Source: Polyangia bacterium (GTDB lineage Bacteria; Myxococcota_A; Polyangia; Polyangiales; Polyangiaceae). From it: DNA of 32,516 nucleotides. Shown one piece after another: positions 17,123 through 25,348 of this stretch. Below the pieces are notes generated by a model, which made no database searches, had not been told where the DNA came from, and worked only from the letters and a program-made list of their open reading frames with translations. The DNA lies in assembly GCA_030426145.1 (NCBI GenBank), contig JAUHZF010000061.1:1-32516 (forward strand), given 5' to 3'. A program made the position numbers and the translations under genes. Each line of letters begins with the position of its first letter. The stretch's first letter is position 1.

Positions 17123-17925
17123 CCTCGAGCTACCTGCCGTCGCGAATGGATGGAGCCTTCGCGACGACACCCACGCGAGGGCTACCTTGGTTGGCCGAAC
17201 AGTCGCAGCGCGTACGGCGCAGCGGCGGGCGCATGCGCACGCTGGCTTCGGAGGCGTTGTGGGCGCTCATCGAGCCTCGCATCGAACCCCTGCGCTACGC
17301 TGGCTACGCCCAGCGTGCCGCCGCTCTGCGCACCACAGCGCGTCGCCTCTGCCGGACCCACGGCGTGGTCACGCACCTCCGAGGTAGCTTTCCCGAGCAG
17401 CCGTGCGTCATCGTCGCCAATCACCTTTCGTACCTCGACCCCCTCGTGCTGGTCGGGCTTCACCCCGCCTGCCCCGTGGCCAAGGCGGAGGTGTCGGGAT
17501 GGCCCTTCATCGGTCAGACCATGCGTGACTTCGGCGTAAGCTTCGTCGAGCGCGGCAATCCCTACAGCGGGGCCAAGGTGCTACGTCGAGGCCTTCGTGC
17601 CCTTCGCGCCGGCGTCAGCGTGCTCAACTTCCCAGAGGGAACCACCAGCACGGGCGAATCGCTGTTGCCCTTCCACCGCGGGATCTTCGGTCTCGCGCGA
17701 CTGGCAGGGGTGCCCGTCGTGCCGGTGGCGGTGCACTTCGACGAGCCCGACCTGTGCTGGGTGGGGGGAGAGGGCTTCGTGCCCCATTACCTCCGTACCT
17801 CTGCGCGACCCCACGCGATGGTGCGCGTACAGGTCGGTCGCCCCCTCGACGCGACGGACGCCGACAGCGCCGAGAGCCTGAGCGATCGCGCACGGCACGC
17901 GATCCTCGACATGATGGGTTCGTGA
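17119..17925 (+). CDS. PlsC-like 1-acylglycerol-phosphate acyltransferase
   Basis: 268 aa. Seen: the catalytic HX4D motif NHLSYLD (101-107), VERGNPYSGAKVL (block II) and NFPEGTTS (170-177, block III), then VPVVPVAVHF (block IV). The family transfers acyl chains to lysophospholipids or similar acceptors at the inner membrane. About 85 residues precede the catalytic block, longer than in minimal PlsC. It starts with GTG overlapping the GNAT stop by 4 bases. A GNAT followed by a PlsC-like gene recalls OlsB/OlsA of ornithine-lipid synthesis, but this is inference. A strong hairpin lies just downstream. Confidence 0.9.
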   Translation: MTSSYLPSRMDGAFATTPTRGLPWLAEQSQRVRRSGGRMRTLASEALWALIEPRIEPLRYAGYAQRAAALRTTARRLCRTHGVVTHLRGSFPEQPCVIVANHLSYLDPLVLVGLHPACPVAKAEVSGWPFIGQTMRDFGVSFVERGNPYSGAKVLRRGLRALRAGVSVLNFPEGTTSTGESLLPFHRGIFGLARLAGVPVVPVAVHFDEPDLCWVGGEGFVPHYLRTSARPHAMVRVQVGRPLDATDADSAESLSDRARHAILDMMGS

Positions 17926-17944
17926 GGCTCGTTCTCGCGCCCGT

Positions 17945-17976
17945 GGGCGTTCTCGTGGTCGAAAACGAGAACGCCC
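17945..17976 (+). terminator. strong hairpin after the GNAT-PlsC pair
   Basis: A perfect 11-base stem GGGCGTTCTCG / CGAGAACGCCC with a 10-base loop lies 20 bases after the PlsC stop and before the next plus-strand gene. There is no T-run, so it is either a T-less intrinsic terminator or an mRNA 3'-end stabiliser. Confidence 0.6.
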
Positions 17977-18060
17977 TTCGACCAACCGGGCCGGTTGGAG
18001 ACGTGCCTACCTTCTGCGTTGCTTGACTACCCCTCGGGGCTGCGCCATGCGCAGGCTGTC

Positions 18061-20076
18061 ATGTGGGGACGGACGCAGCTGGGGATCCTACTTAGCCTTT
18101 GCGGGCTTTTCGCGTGCCAACCGGGGGCCACGACGGCCGAGCTGGTGCGGCCCGATGCGCCTACGGCCAAGGATGTGGTCGCCGACACCGTGCCGTGTCG
18201 TGATCGCGGCAGCTACGCCGAGCCGCTGATCGTGGACTGGTCGTCGTCGGGACGACTCGACCTCGAATTCGCGATGAAGCGGGGGGTCGCGGTGGTGGCC
18301 TATGACTGCCAGTCGCTCCGGTTGCTCAACGGCTGCTCTCTTCCTGCCGGCTACGCCTTTGCTGGGGTCACGGTGAAGGAAGAGGTCATCCAGCTCGCCA
18401 ATGCGGACGAGATCAGCGCCAACCTGCCGCTCAGCGGCGTCAAGCTCGCGGCCGGAATGGATGCGCGTTCGTCGCTCGACCTCGCCTTGGTGATGGTGGG
18501 CAAACGCAGCACTGCGCTGCGCCAGGCCGACAAGACGATGCTGGAGGGAGAGTGCGAAGGAGCCACGCACTACGTACGGGCGGCCACCATGGGCGCCTTC
18601 GCGATGGCGCGCGGCTCGAGGGGTGAAGTGAAAGCGGCCGCCGACCTGTTCGGGGCGGAGGTCAAGGCGGGAAGCCAGGCCCAGCGCAGCGCCAAGACCA
18701 TGGATGGCGACCGCGCGTCCTGTTCACAAAGCCAGCCCGAAGACACGGCCCCGCCTCCGGGGTGCGGGGCATCGCTGCGCCTCGAGTTGGTCCCCATCGC
18801 GCCCAAGCCCGCCCAAGGGGAGAAGAAGGACGCCAAAGGCAATGGCAAGACCGAGGCAGCTGGGGCGGAGGGCCCGGTGACCACGGGGTGCCCCGCCGGC
18901 ATGACGAAGGTCGGCGGCAAGTGTGTCGATGGCGGCGCGGAGCTCGCCCTCTGCGACGACAACGATCGCGGTGCCTGTCGTCGGCTCTGCCAGCGCGGGT
19001 CGTCCTATGGCTGTCTCAAGCTGGGCGAGAGCCTCCTGTGGCGGGCAGGCAAGCGCGAACAGGGCCTGAAGCAGCTGCGGCGCGCCTGTGCACTGGGCAA
19101 CGAAGATGGCTGCGCCCGCGTGGCCTCCCAGCTGAAGTATTCGAAGGACGAGACGGAGCAAGCGGCGGGTGTCGCGCTGGCCGAGGCGTCCTGCAAGCGA
19201 GGCGGCGCGGCCTCCTGCACGCAGCTGGCCTACGCGGCGCTCACCTATCGGCCCGCGGAGGAGGCCGACCCCGAAGAGGAGGCAGCGTTTCATCGATACG
19301 CTCAGCGCGCCTGTGACCTCGGTGAGCAAGCGCTGTGCTCGGCCCGGGCGCGACGGTTGGTGGAGAAACCAGAAACCGAGGCCGAGGGCTTTGCCCTGTA
19401 CCGCCGCGCTTGCGAGGCGGGTGACAAGTACACCTGTCAGAGCTGGGGCTTGGAGCTGCGCAAACGGAACGATGGCCCTGGCTTCGTCGAGGCCTTTACC
19501 CTCGGGTGCAAACACGGGGGCCTCTGGATGTGCGGAGAGGCGGCCCTTCCCAAGGAAGGCCTGTCGATCCAAGACGTCGAACGAAGCGACGAGGCGCAGC
19601 GCGCGCTGGCTCGCAGGGGCTGCTTCGAGGGCGACGATACCTACGCTTGTCGGGTCCTGGTCCAGCGCGGCAAGAAAGAGGATTGGGGCAAAGGAGCTCG
19701 TCACGGTTGCCACATCGCCTGGGCCAAGGACGACATCGCCTACCTCTGCGGCCGTGCTGCCGACCATGCCGCCAAGCGCGCGCGCACCCTCGACGTCGAG
19801 CGCTGCGAAGACGGCAACACCGAGGCCTGCCATCGGTCCGCGACGCGCTTCTACGCCCGCGCATGCGAGGCAGGCGAAGAGATGGCATGCATGCGGCTGC
19901 GCTACCGGGATGGCGTGCAGTATCGCCGTCTGGTGATGGTCAAGTGTGAGGACCAGCGATACACCGACGAGAAGTGGTGCGAGCGGGCCAAGGAGGAGGG
20001 CATGAAGGTGAGGCCGAAGAAGCCGCCCCAGAAGCGCCCAGCCCCCCCGAAGCCCACGCCAAAGCCGAGCGGTTGA
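18061..20076 (+). CDS. lipoprotein with Sel1/Hcp-like Cys repeats
   Basis: 671 aa from ATG 18061. Signal peptide LGILLSLCGLFAC (lipobox LFAC). Residues about 25-245 form a beta-rich N-terminal domain of unknown family, then a Lys/Gly linker to about 285. From about 300 to 640 there are Sel1/Hcp-like helical repeats, each with a cysteine pair (CQRGSSYGCLKLGE, RACALGNEDGCARVA, RACEAGDKYTCQSWG, RACEAGEEMACMRLR). In Hcp proteins such pairs form a disulfide per repeat. The C-terminus is a Pro/Lys tail (PPQKRPAPPKPTPKP). Such lipoproteins are often found on the cell surface or in the periplasm and mediate protein contacts. No specific partner is visible. Confidence 0.82.
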   Translation: MWGRTQLGILLSLCGLFACQPGATTAELVRPDAPTAKDVVADTVPCRDRGSYAEPLIVDWSSSGRLDLEFAMKRGVAVVAYDCQSLRLLNGCSLPAGYAFAGVTVKEEVIQLANADEISANLPLSGVKLAAGMDARSSLDLALVMVGKRSTALRQADKTMLEGECEGATHYVRAATMGAFAMARGSRGEVKAAADLFGAEVKAGSQAQRSAKTMDGDRASCSQSQPEDTAPPPGCGASLRLELVPIAPKPAQGEKKDAKGNGKTEAAGAEGPVTTGCPAGMTKVGGKCVDGGAELALCDDNDRGACRRLCQRGSSYGCLKLGESLLWRAGKREQGLKQLRRACALGNEDGCARVASQLKYSKDETEQAAGVALAEASCKRGGAASCTQLAYAALTYRPAEEADPEEEAAFHRYAQRACDLGEQALCSARARRLVEKPETEAEGFALYRRACEAGDKYTCQSWGLELRKRNDGPGFVEAFTLGCKHGGLWMCGEAALPKEGLSIQDVERSDEAQRALARRGCFEGDDTYACRVLVQRGKKEDWGKGARHGCHIAWAKDDIAYLCGRAADHAAKRARTLDVERCEDGNTEACHRSATRFYARACEAGEEMACMRLRYRDGVQYRRLVMVKCEDQRYTDEKWCERAKEEGMKVRPKKPPQKRPAPPKPTPKPSG

Positions 20077-20125
20077 CGACGCGACGGTGCGTGGTCGAGG
20101 CTGTGAGCCGGGGGGCGCTGCGACT

Positions 20126-21730
20126 TCAGGGGGCCAGCACCGCCACGAAGACGCTGGGACGGTCGACGTTGATCACGGAGCCCCCGATCGTGGCCGCCCC
20201 ATTGACGTGGCCCGCGACGACGACCGTGCCGTCGAGGGCTGTCTTCACGTGTAGGACTTCCACATCGCCGGTCCCGGGCATGATCTGCGTCCACACCGGC
20301 GCACCGTCGAGGTCGAGCTTTGACACGAAGCCGTCGGTCCCTTGAACCGGTGTGGCACCGCCGTATTCGAGGGGCTGGTCGAACGCACCGCCGACGACGA
20401 TGCGGTTGTCGGGGCCGCAGGCGACGACGTTGCCATAGAAGGTGGCGTCGCGAGACCCTGCGATCCCATCGCTCTGCAGCCAGCTGCCCTGAGCGTCGAG
20501 ACGAGCCCAAAAGGCGTCCCATTCGGACGTGGCCGTGGTGGTGCCCTGGTTGTTCCCGATCGACAGCGTCGACTCGTACATGCCCCCGACGGTGAGGTCA
20601 CCATTCGGGCACGGCGCGAGGCCGCGAATGAGCTCGCGGCCGTCACCGGAGAATTGGGTCTGCCATGCGGGTGGTCCCGACGCGAAGCTGAAGCGGGCCA
20701 CCATCGCATCGAGGTTGTCGACGGCCTGAAGGGGACCGAGGCCGAGATCGAGGCTTCCGTCGAAGTAGCCTGAGGCGAAGAAGTCGCTACCCGTCGACGC
20801 CAACGTCCAGAATCCTTCGTTCTCGGCCTCGACCCCGAAGACGTCGAGCCACGCGTGGTTGCCGTCCGCCTGCCGTACCCCCACGAAAGCCTGCTCTCGC
20901 AGGGACATTCCGTCGCCTCCTCCGTTGAACGTGCCCGCGCCGGGCACGGCCAGCTCGCCGTAGAAGTAGCCTGCGAAGGCCACCTGCCCTTGGGCGTCCA
21001 TCGCCACCGCGCGTACGCGGTCCCAACCGGTGCCATTGAGGTGCCGGGCCCAGGTCGGGACCCCATTGCCGTCGAGCTTGGTGATGAGGGCGTCGGTGAC
21101 GTTCAGTTGGAGGTTGTCGAAGTAGAACCCCTCGATGATGACCTCGCCCTCGAAGTCGATGCTCAGCGCGACCTCACTGCCGTTGGCCGCAGCGTCGATC
21201 GAACGCACGGTCTGGTAGTCGACCCCGTAGGCGATCTGACGCCACTCCGACGACAAGGCCGCATCGAGCTTGAGTGCGTATCCGCTCGTCGTGTTGAGCT
21301 GGCCGTCGAGCCCGAAGCCGAGATCGGCCTGGCCGTAGAATTCGCCCGCGACGTAGACCGCCCCCGTGTCGTCGACGTCGAGGTCGCGAACGAGCATCGG
21401 GTCGCCATTGCCCGCGGCGGAGAATACGCGCACCCGGAGGACTTCTCCGGTGCAGGGAGCCATCGTTCCGGGCGCCACACACCCGGAACCGCCACCCGCG
21501 CCGCCTGTGCCGCCCGTGCCACCACCTGATCCTCCGACGCTGGTTTGGCCTCCGGTGCTGCTCGTCGACGTCGCTCCACCCGTGCCGGTGGTTCCAGCCG
21601 GGGGTTCCTCCACGCCGAAGCCTTCGAGCCCCGTGACGATGTGGCACCCCGCCGCCATTGCCGTCGTGGCCGCTACGGCGACGATGATGCGAGACGAATG
21701 GCGGGCCGCGGGCATGTCGCAAGGGATCAT
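20126..21730 (-). CDS. beta-propeller-like lipoprotein (SBBP-type repeats)
   Basis: 534 aa. Signal peptide IIVAVAATTAMAAGC (lipobox MAAGC), then a Gly/Thr/Ser-rich linker (GTGGATSTSSTGG and similar, about residues 45-82). The rest is a series of about 60-residue beta repeats with VYVAGEFYG, VAFAGYFYG, FFASGYFDG, TVGGMYES and VVGGAFDQ, alternating with FVSKLDLDG-type strands. This is the pattern of SBBP/beta-propeller lipoproteins common in myxobacteria. Function unknown; surface binding is plausible. ATGs at 21730 and 21715 both leave a signal peptide. Confidence 0.82.
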   Translation of the reverse strand: MIPCDMPAARHSSRIIVAVAATTAMAAGCHIVTGLEGFGVEEPPAGTTGTGGATSTSSTGGQTSVGGSGGGTGGTGGAGGGSGCVAPGTMAPCTGEVLRVRVFSAAGNGDPMLVRDLDVDDTGAVYVAGEFYGQADLGFGLDGQLNTTSGYALKLDAALSSEWRQIAYGVDYQTVRSIDAAANGSEVALSIDFEGEVIIEGFYFDNLQLNVTDALITKLDGNGVPTWARHLNGTGWDRVRAVAMDAQGQVAFAGYFYGELAVPGAGTFNGGGDGMSLREQAFVGVRQADGNHAWLDVFGVEAENEGFWTLASTGSDFFASGYFDGSLDLGLGPLQAVDNLDAMVARFSFASGPPAWQTQFSGDGRELIRGLAPCPNGDLTVGGMYESTLSIGNNQGTTTATSEWDAFWARLDAQGSWLQSDGIAGSRDATFYGNVVACGPDNRIVVGGAFDQPLEYGGATPVQGTDGFVSKLDLDGAPVWTQIMPGTGDVEVLHVKTALDGTVVVAGHVNGAATIGGSVINVDRPSVFVAVLAP

Positions 21731-21839
21731 CAGGGAGGGCCGCTACACCCGTCAAGCACGCGCCTTTGGCGTATGTTCGCGTTGCTTACCCATTTCGTGG
21801 ATGGGGGAGGCACGGTTGCCTTCGGCGTCGGTACCCGCC

Positions 21840-22451
21840 ATGGCTGTCAACATGACCTGGGAAGACGCCTGGAGAGAGGGACGCACGCGATGGGATGCCG
21901 GGAGCTCACCGCCCGTGCTCCGTCGGCTCGTCGACGATGGTTCGTTGCCGGCTGGACGCGCCATCGTGCCCGGCTGCGGCACCGGTTACGATTTGCTCAC
22001 GCTCAGTCGCGTGGTGGAACGCGTGGTGGGCATCGACCTCGCGCCCACCGCCAAGCGTGCGTTCGACGCCCGCGTGGAGGAGCGCGGCCTCGACCCCTCG
22101 CGCACGCAGTATCTCGTGGAGGACTTCTTCGCCTTCGAGCCGGAGGCGCCCTTCGATCTGTTCTGGGACTACACCTTCCTCTGTGCCATCGAGCCGGAGC
22201 GCCGGACCGACTGGGCGCGTCGTGTGGATGAGCTGCTCGCCGAGGGCGGTGAGCTGATCACGCTCATCTTTCCCGTGGTGGACCAGCCCATCAATCCCGG
22301 GGGGCCGCCTCATCCGATGTCGCCCGACCTGGTCTGCAGCCTGCTCGAGCCGCGTTGGGAAGCGACCCATCTGGAGCCGGTGGAGGTTTCCCATCCCGGT
22401 CGCGAGGGCAAGGAGTGGCTCGGCCGCTGGCGTCGCCGCGCTCAGGGGTAG
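21840..22451 (+). CDS. TPMT/halide-thiol methyltransferase-family enzyme (HOL-like)
   Basis: 203 aa SAM methyltransferase of the thiopurine S-methyltransferase family. Seen: TWEDAWREGRTRWDAGSSPP, motif I VPGCGTGYD (43-51), GIDLAP, and FDLFWDYTFLCAIEPERR followed by GELITLIFPV and GKEWLGRWRR. The CAIEPE and GKEWLGRW segments are those of plant HOL (harmless to ozone layer) halide/thiocyanate methyltransferases. Members methylate halides, thiocyanate, thiols or sulfide. The start is uncertain: ATG 21840 has no clear ribosome-binding site, whereas an in-frame TTG at 21816 follows GGGGGAGG (21803-21810) and would add 8 residues. It is divergent from the propeller lipoprotein. Confidence 0.85.
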   Translation: MAVNMTWEDAWREGRTRWDAGSSPPVLRRLVDDGSLPAGRAIVPGCGTGYDLLTLSRVVERVVGIDLAPTAKRAFDARVEERGLDPSRTQYLVEDFFAFEPEAPFDLFWDYTFLCAIEPERRTDWARRVDELLAEGGELITLIFPVVDQPINPGGPPHPMSPDLVCSLLEPRWEATHLEPVEVSHPGREGKEWLGRWRRRAQG

Positions 22452-22759
22452 AGCCACGCGAGCACGACGCACAGCACGACGGAGACGACCGAACCCACAG
22501 TCCAGACGCGGTCGACATCACGGTGCGCGAGTCTCGGCGCAAAGAGAATGGCGATGGCCACGGCAAACCACGTCGCGACGGCCACACGCCAGTAATACTC
22601 GACGTAGCTCGACCGGAGGATGATCGCGGGGTTCACCACCCCCGGAGCCCGCAGGCGTCCGTAGAGGCGCTGTGCCACGTAGGCCAGCGGCGCCGCGACC
22701 GCGAAGAGGAGCCCTCCATAGGCAAGCTCCATCCGGCGCGACGATTCAGTCTTCGTCAT
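22442..22759 (-). CDS. small membrane protein, three helices
   Basis: 105 aa; family not recognised. Seen: helices AYGGLLFAVAAPLAYVAQ, VAVATWFAVAIAILFA and WTVGSVVSVVLCVVLAWLY. Between the first two is a conserved-looking RSSYVEYYWR segment. The ATG lies inside the end of the preceding 57-aa gene (14-base overlap), so it is translationally coupled to the phosphatase operon. Its stop region overlaps the convergent methyltransferase 3' end by 10 bases. Confidence 0.65.
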   Translation of the reverse strand: MTKTESSRRMELAYGGLLFAVAAPLAYVAQRLYGRLRAPGVVNPAIILRSSYVEYYWRVAVATWFAVAIAILFAPRLAHRDVDRVWTVGSVVSVVLCVVLAWLYP

Positions 22760-22919
22760 CCGACGCCTCCTCGTCGGCCGTCGTCTCTTCTGGGGCTGGC
22801 TCGCGCGATGTCGACCGCAGCACCAGGAGGCTGCTCGCCGCTGCCGCCACCAGCGTGGTGAGCACGGCGAGGACCTCGGTGAGGGCACCGCCGCCGCCGG
22901 TGTGGGGTCGGTAGCTCAT
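22746..22919 (-). CDS. 57-aa single-helix membrane protein
   Basis: 57 aa. Seen: N-terminal SYRPHTGGGG, one hydrophobic helix LTEVLAVLTTLVAAAASSLLVL, then an acidic tail (EETTADEEASDDED). The ATG overlaps the stop of the TPR gene by 4 bases (ATGA), which supports that it is really translated. Function unknown; small membrane proteins in this position may stabilise a complex formed by the larger operon products. Confidence 0.6.
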   Translation of the reverse strand: MSYRPHTGGGGALTEVLAVLTTLVAAAASSLLVLRSTSREPAPEETTADEEASDDED

Positions 22920-23914
22920 GACGGCTTCTGCTCCACAGCGAGCATGAGGTCGAGCAGCATGCCGCTGTGCTCGATGGCGAGGAAGGCCGCCGCGACCGTC
23001 GCGACGACGGCGAAGGCGGCTAGGGCCCGGCGATGGTGGGGCGCGGGATGCCCCGCCCCCACGACGGCGGCGAACCCCACCACGGCCGTGAGGGATGCCA
23101 CGAGCCAGGCGAACTGCGGGCCGAGGCGGTGGTCGTACTGGAACACGAGCAGCAGGGGCACGCCGAGCAACCATGCCGCGGCGGCGAGCCTCGACGGCGA
23201 GACAACCTCGCCGAGGGCCTGCACCCCGCGGGCGCGGGTGAGTCCGAGACCGAGGCCAGCGAAGGCGATGAGGAGCAACCACGCCAGGGGGACGCCCACC
23301 CGCGCGACCACCTTGGCGCGCAGGGTGATGGCTTCGGCGCGGTGGCCGAGGTCGTGGCGGTTCATGTCCTCGAGAGAGGAAGCAGCCCCCTCGAGCTCGG
23401 CTCGAGCGAGGGCGGCCCCCGACACGGCGAGCAATCGCTCGGACTCGGGCAGGTCGGCGCTCTCTTGCCACGCTCGATAGGCGCGCAGAGCGGCCTCGGG
23501 GTCGTGCAGCTGCTTCAGGTAGGTGTCGCCGAGGAGCTGCCAGGCCTCGCGTTTGTTGATGCCCTCCGGAAATCCCGGAACCTCGGTCGCGAAGGCGTCG
23601 AGCGTGGTCCGCGACGGAGGCTGACGGCGCATCGCGGCCAGCCGTCGGAAAGGCTCGAAGCTACCTTCGCTCCGGGCCGCCAAATATTGTCGCCGCTTCT
23701 TGGCGTGTCGCGACTGTCGGCTCGTGGGCGCTTGCGTCGTCACCATCTCGTAGAGCACGAGCGCGCGCGGATAGTCGCCCGCCGTCTCGGCCTCACGCGC
23801 GGCATCGAGCAGCTCCGCCGGCGTCGAGGCGTGCGGAATGGCGTGGTCCTGGGCCAACGCTCGCGGGGCCACGGCCAGGCCGAGGAGCAGAACCGCAAGC
23901 GCGAGGCGGGTCAC
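22916..23914 (-). CDS. TPR protein with signal peptide and C-terminal membrane helices
   Basis: 332 aa, GTG start overlapping the phosphatase stop by 3 bases. Seen: a Sec signal peptide (ALAVLLLGLAVAPRALAQ), then about 185 residues of TPR-like helices (AREAETAGDYPRALVLYEMV, WQLLGDTYLKQLHDPEAALRAYRAW). The C-terminus has about four membrane helices (PLAWLLLIAFAGLGLGL, RLAAAAWLLGVPLLLVF, FAWLVASLTAVVGFAAVVG, ALAAFAVVATVAAAFLAI). The periplasmic TPR part probably binds a partner protein. It is coupled upstream to the phosphatase and downstream to two small membrane proteins. Confidence 0.75.
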   Translation of the reverse strand: MTRLALAVLLLGLAVAPRALAQDHAIPHASTPAELLDAAREAETAGDYPRALVLYEMVTTQAPTSRQSRHAKKRRQYLAARSEGSFEPFRRLAAMRRQPPSRTTLDAFATEVPGFPEGINKREAWQLLGDTYLKQLHDPEAALRAYRAWQESADLPESERLLAVSGAALARAELEGAASSLEDMNRHDLGHRAEAITLRAKVVARVGVPLAWLLLIAFAGLGLGLTRARGVQALGEVVSPSRLAAAAWLLGVPLLLVFQYDHRLGPQFAWLVASLTAVVGFAAVVGAGHPAPHHRRALAAFAVVATVAAAFLAIEHSGMLLDLMLAVEQKPS

Positions 23915-25308
23915 TTGGAGTAGGTGAAGGAGTCGAGCACGGTGCCGTTGAGACGGTACGCGGTGTACTCGAGGGTGCGGTCCTGGATGTCGACGATGAC
24001 GTAGTTTCGCGTCGATTCGGCCACCTCGGTGTGGAAGCACTGATCGTCGGCGCCGTAGAGCGGTGCGCCCGCACCGGCCGCCACCACGTAGAGGGTGCCG
24101 CTCTGATCGACGGGCGTACCGTTCACGCCTGCCTCGGCCAGCTGGCCCTCGACGCCCTGCAGGCCGCGGATCGGCTTGCTGCGCTCGTAGAGGTGGTCGT
24201 GGCCCGCGAAGACGATGTCGACCTCGAACCGATCGAAGATGGGCTGCCACGCAGATCGGATGTCGAGGTTCGAGCCGTGGCTACCACCGCAGGAGTAGGT
24301 CGGCTTGTGATGCACGACGAAGACCCAAGGGGTCGACGTGCGATCGACGGCTGCTAGATCGGCCTCGAGCCATTGGCGTTGGGGCTGGCTGATGGCGTTG
24401 ATCTCCGGGCTGTCGTTCAGCCCGATGACGTGCACGTTGCCGTAGTCGAACGACCACCACTCCTCACCATTGAGCAGCTCGCCGTCGACCTTGTCTTGCG
24501 GCATCGCGAACTGTGCGTCGTAGTTGACCTGGAGGTTGTCGTGGTTGCCATTGACGACCATCAGCGGCGTTCGTGCCAGGAGGTCGATCGCTTTGAAGCC
24601 ATTGCCGGACTCGGCTTCGAAGAAGGCGTTCCACTGGCCCTGGTTGGCGCCCGCGATGACGGCGTCGCCGCTGAACAACTCGAAGTCTACGCCCTCGGCG
24701 TCGATGGCTTCTTGCACCTCGGCAAAGATGCTCGGCTCGTTGCGCGAGTCGCCGGTGACCGCGAACCGGACGGGGCTCGTGGAGCCGACCGTGGGTGCGG
24801 TGGAGAAGTCGTAGACCTCGCTCCAGGCGCCGGGGGAGCCCGCCTTGTAATAGTAAGTGGTGTCGGGCGAGAGACCGCAGATGTGCACCTCGTGGATCTG
24901 CGTCGGGGCCGTGTCGAAGATGCTGGCTTCGAAGTTCATCCAGTGGCCGGACTGCACCGAGACGCCGTCGCCGGGGCCATCGGCCGCTTCGATCGCGGTT
25001 TGGTCCGTGCCGTAGAGGACCTGGGTGCCCGTGGTCTCCAGGTTGGTGCGCCAGTTGACGGCGACGGTGCTCGACGCGTCGCTGTTGATGCTCACATGCA
25101 CGTGGTCGGGCGTGCCCGTGCCCAGGCCGTCGTCGAACCCAGCCACGGTTTCGGTGGCGGGGGAGACCTCGAAGCCGCAGCCCTCGGGGGTATAGGCGCT
25201 GGCGTCGAAGTTGCTGGAGATGAGGCCCGTGTCTTCGCAGCCGACGAAGGCTACGGCCGTGACGCCGAGGGCGAAGGCGCACCCAGAAGCGAGGATGATG
25301 CGGTTCAT
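23911..25308 (-). CDS. purple-acid-phosphatase-like metallophosphoesterase lipoprotein
   Basis: 465 aa. Signal peptide with lipobox FVGC (GVTAVAFVGCED). Residues about 65-170 form an Fn3-like N-terminal domain of PAP type (DHVHVSINSDASSTVAVNWRT, HEVHICGLSPDTTYYYKAG). The metallophosphoesterase core follows, with all metal motifs: GDSRN, GDAVIAG, GNHDN, VVHHKPTY and GHDHLYERS. Purple acid phosphatases release phosphate from organic esters outside the cytoplasm. It is 40 bases downstream of an OprP-type porin gene, which supports phosphate scavenging. The ATG at 25308 is preceded by GGAG. Whether it uses Fe-Zn or another metal pair is not seen. Confidence 0.9.
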   Translation of the reverse strand: MNRIILASGCAFALGVTAVAFVGCEDTGLISSNFDASAYTPEGCGFEVSPATETVAGFDDGLGTGTPDHVHVSINSDASSTVAVNWRTNLETTGTQVLYGTDQTAIEAADGPGDGVSVQSGHWMNFEASIFDTAPTQIHEVHICGLSPDTTYYYKAGSPGAWSEVYDFSTAPTVGSTSPVRFAVTGDSRNEPSIFAEVQEAIDAEGVDFELFSGDAVIAGANQGQWNAFFEAESGNGFKAIDLLARTPLMVVNGNHDNLQVNYDAQFAMPQDKVDGELLNGEEWWSFDYGNVHVIGLNDSPEINAISQPQRQWLEADLAAVDRTSTPWVFVVHHKPTYSCGGSHGSNLDIRSAWQPIFDRFEVDIVFAGHDHLYERSKPIRGLQGVEGQLAEAGVNGTPVDQSGTLYVVAAGAGAPLYGADDQCFHTEVAESTRNYVIVDIQDRTLEYTAYRLNGTVLDSFTYSK

Positions 25309-25348
25309 GAAAGGTGCTCCGTGCGACGGAAAGGTAGCACGACGATCT

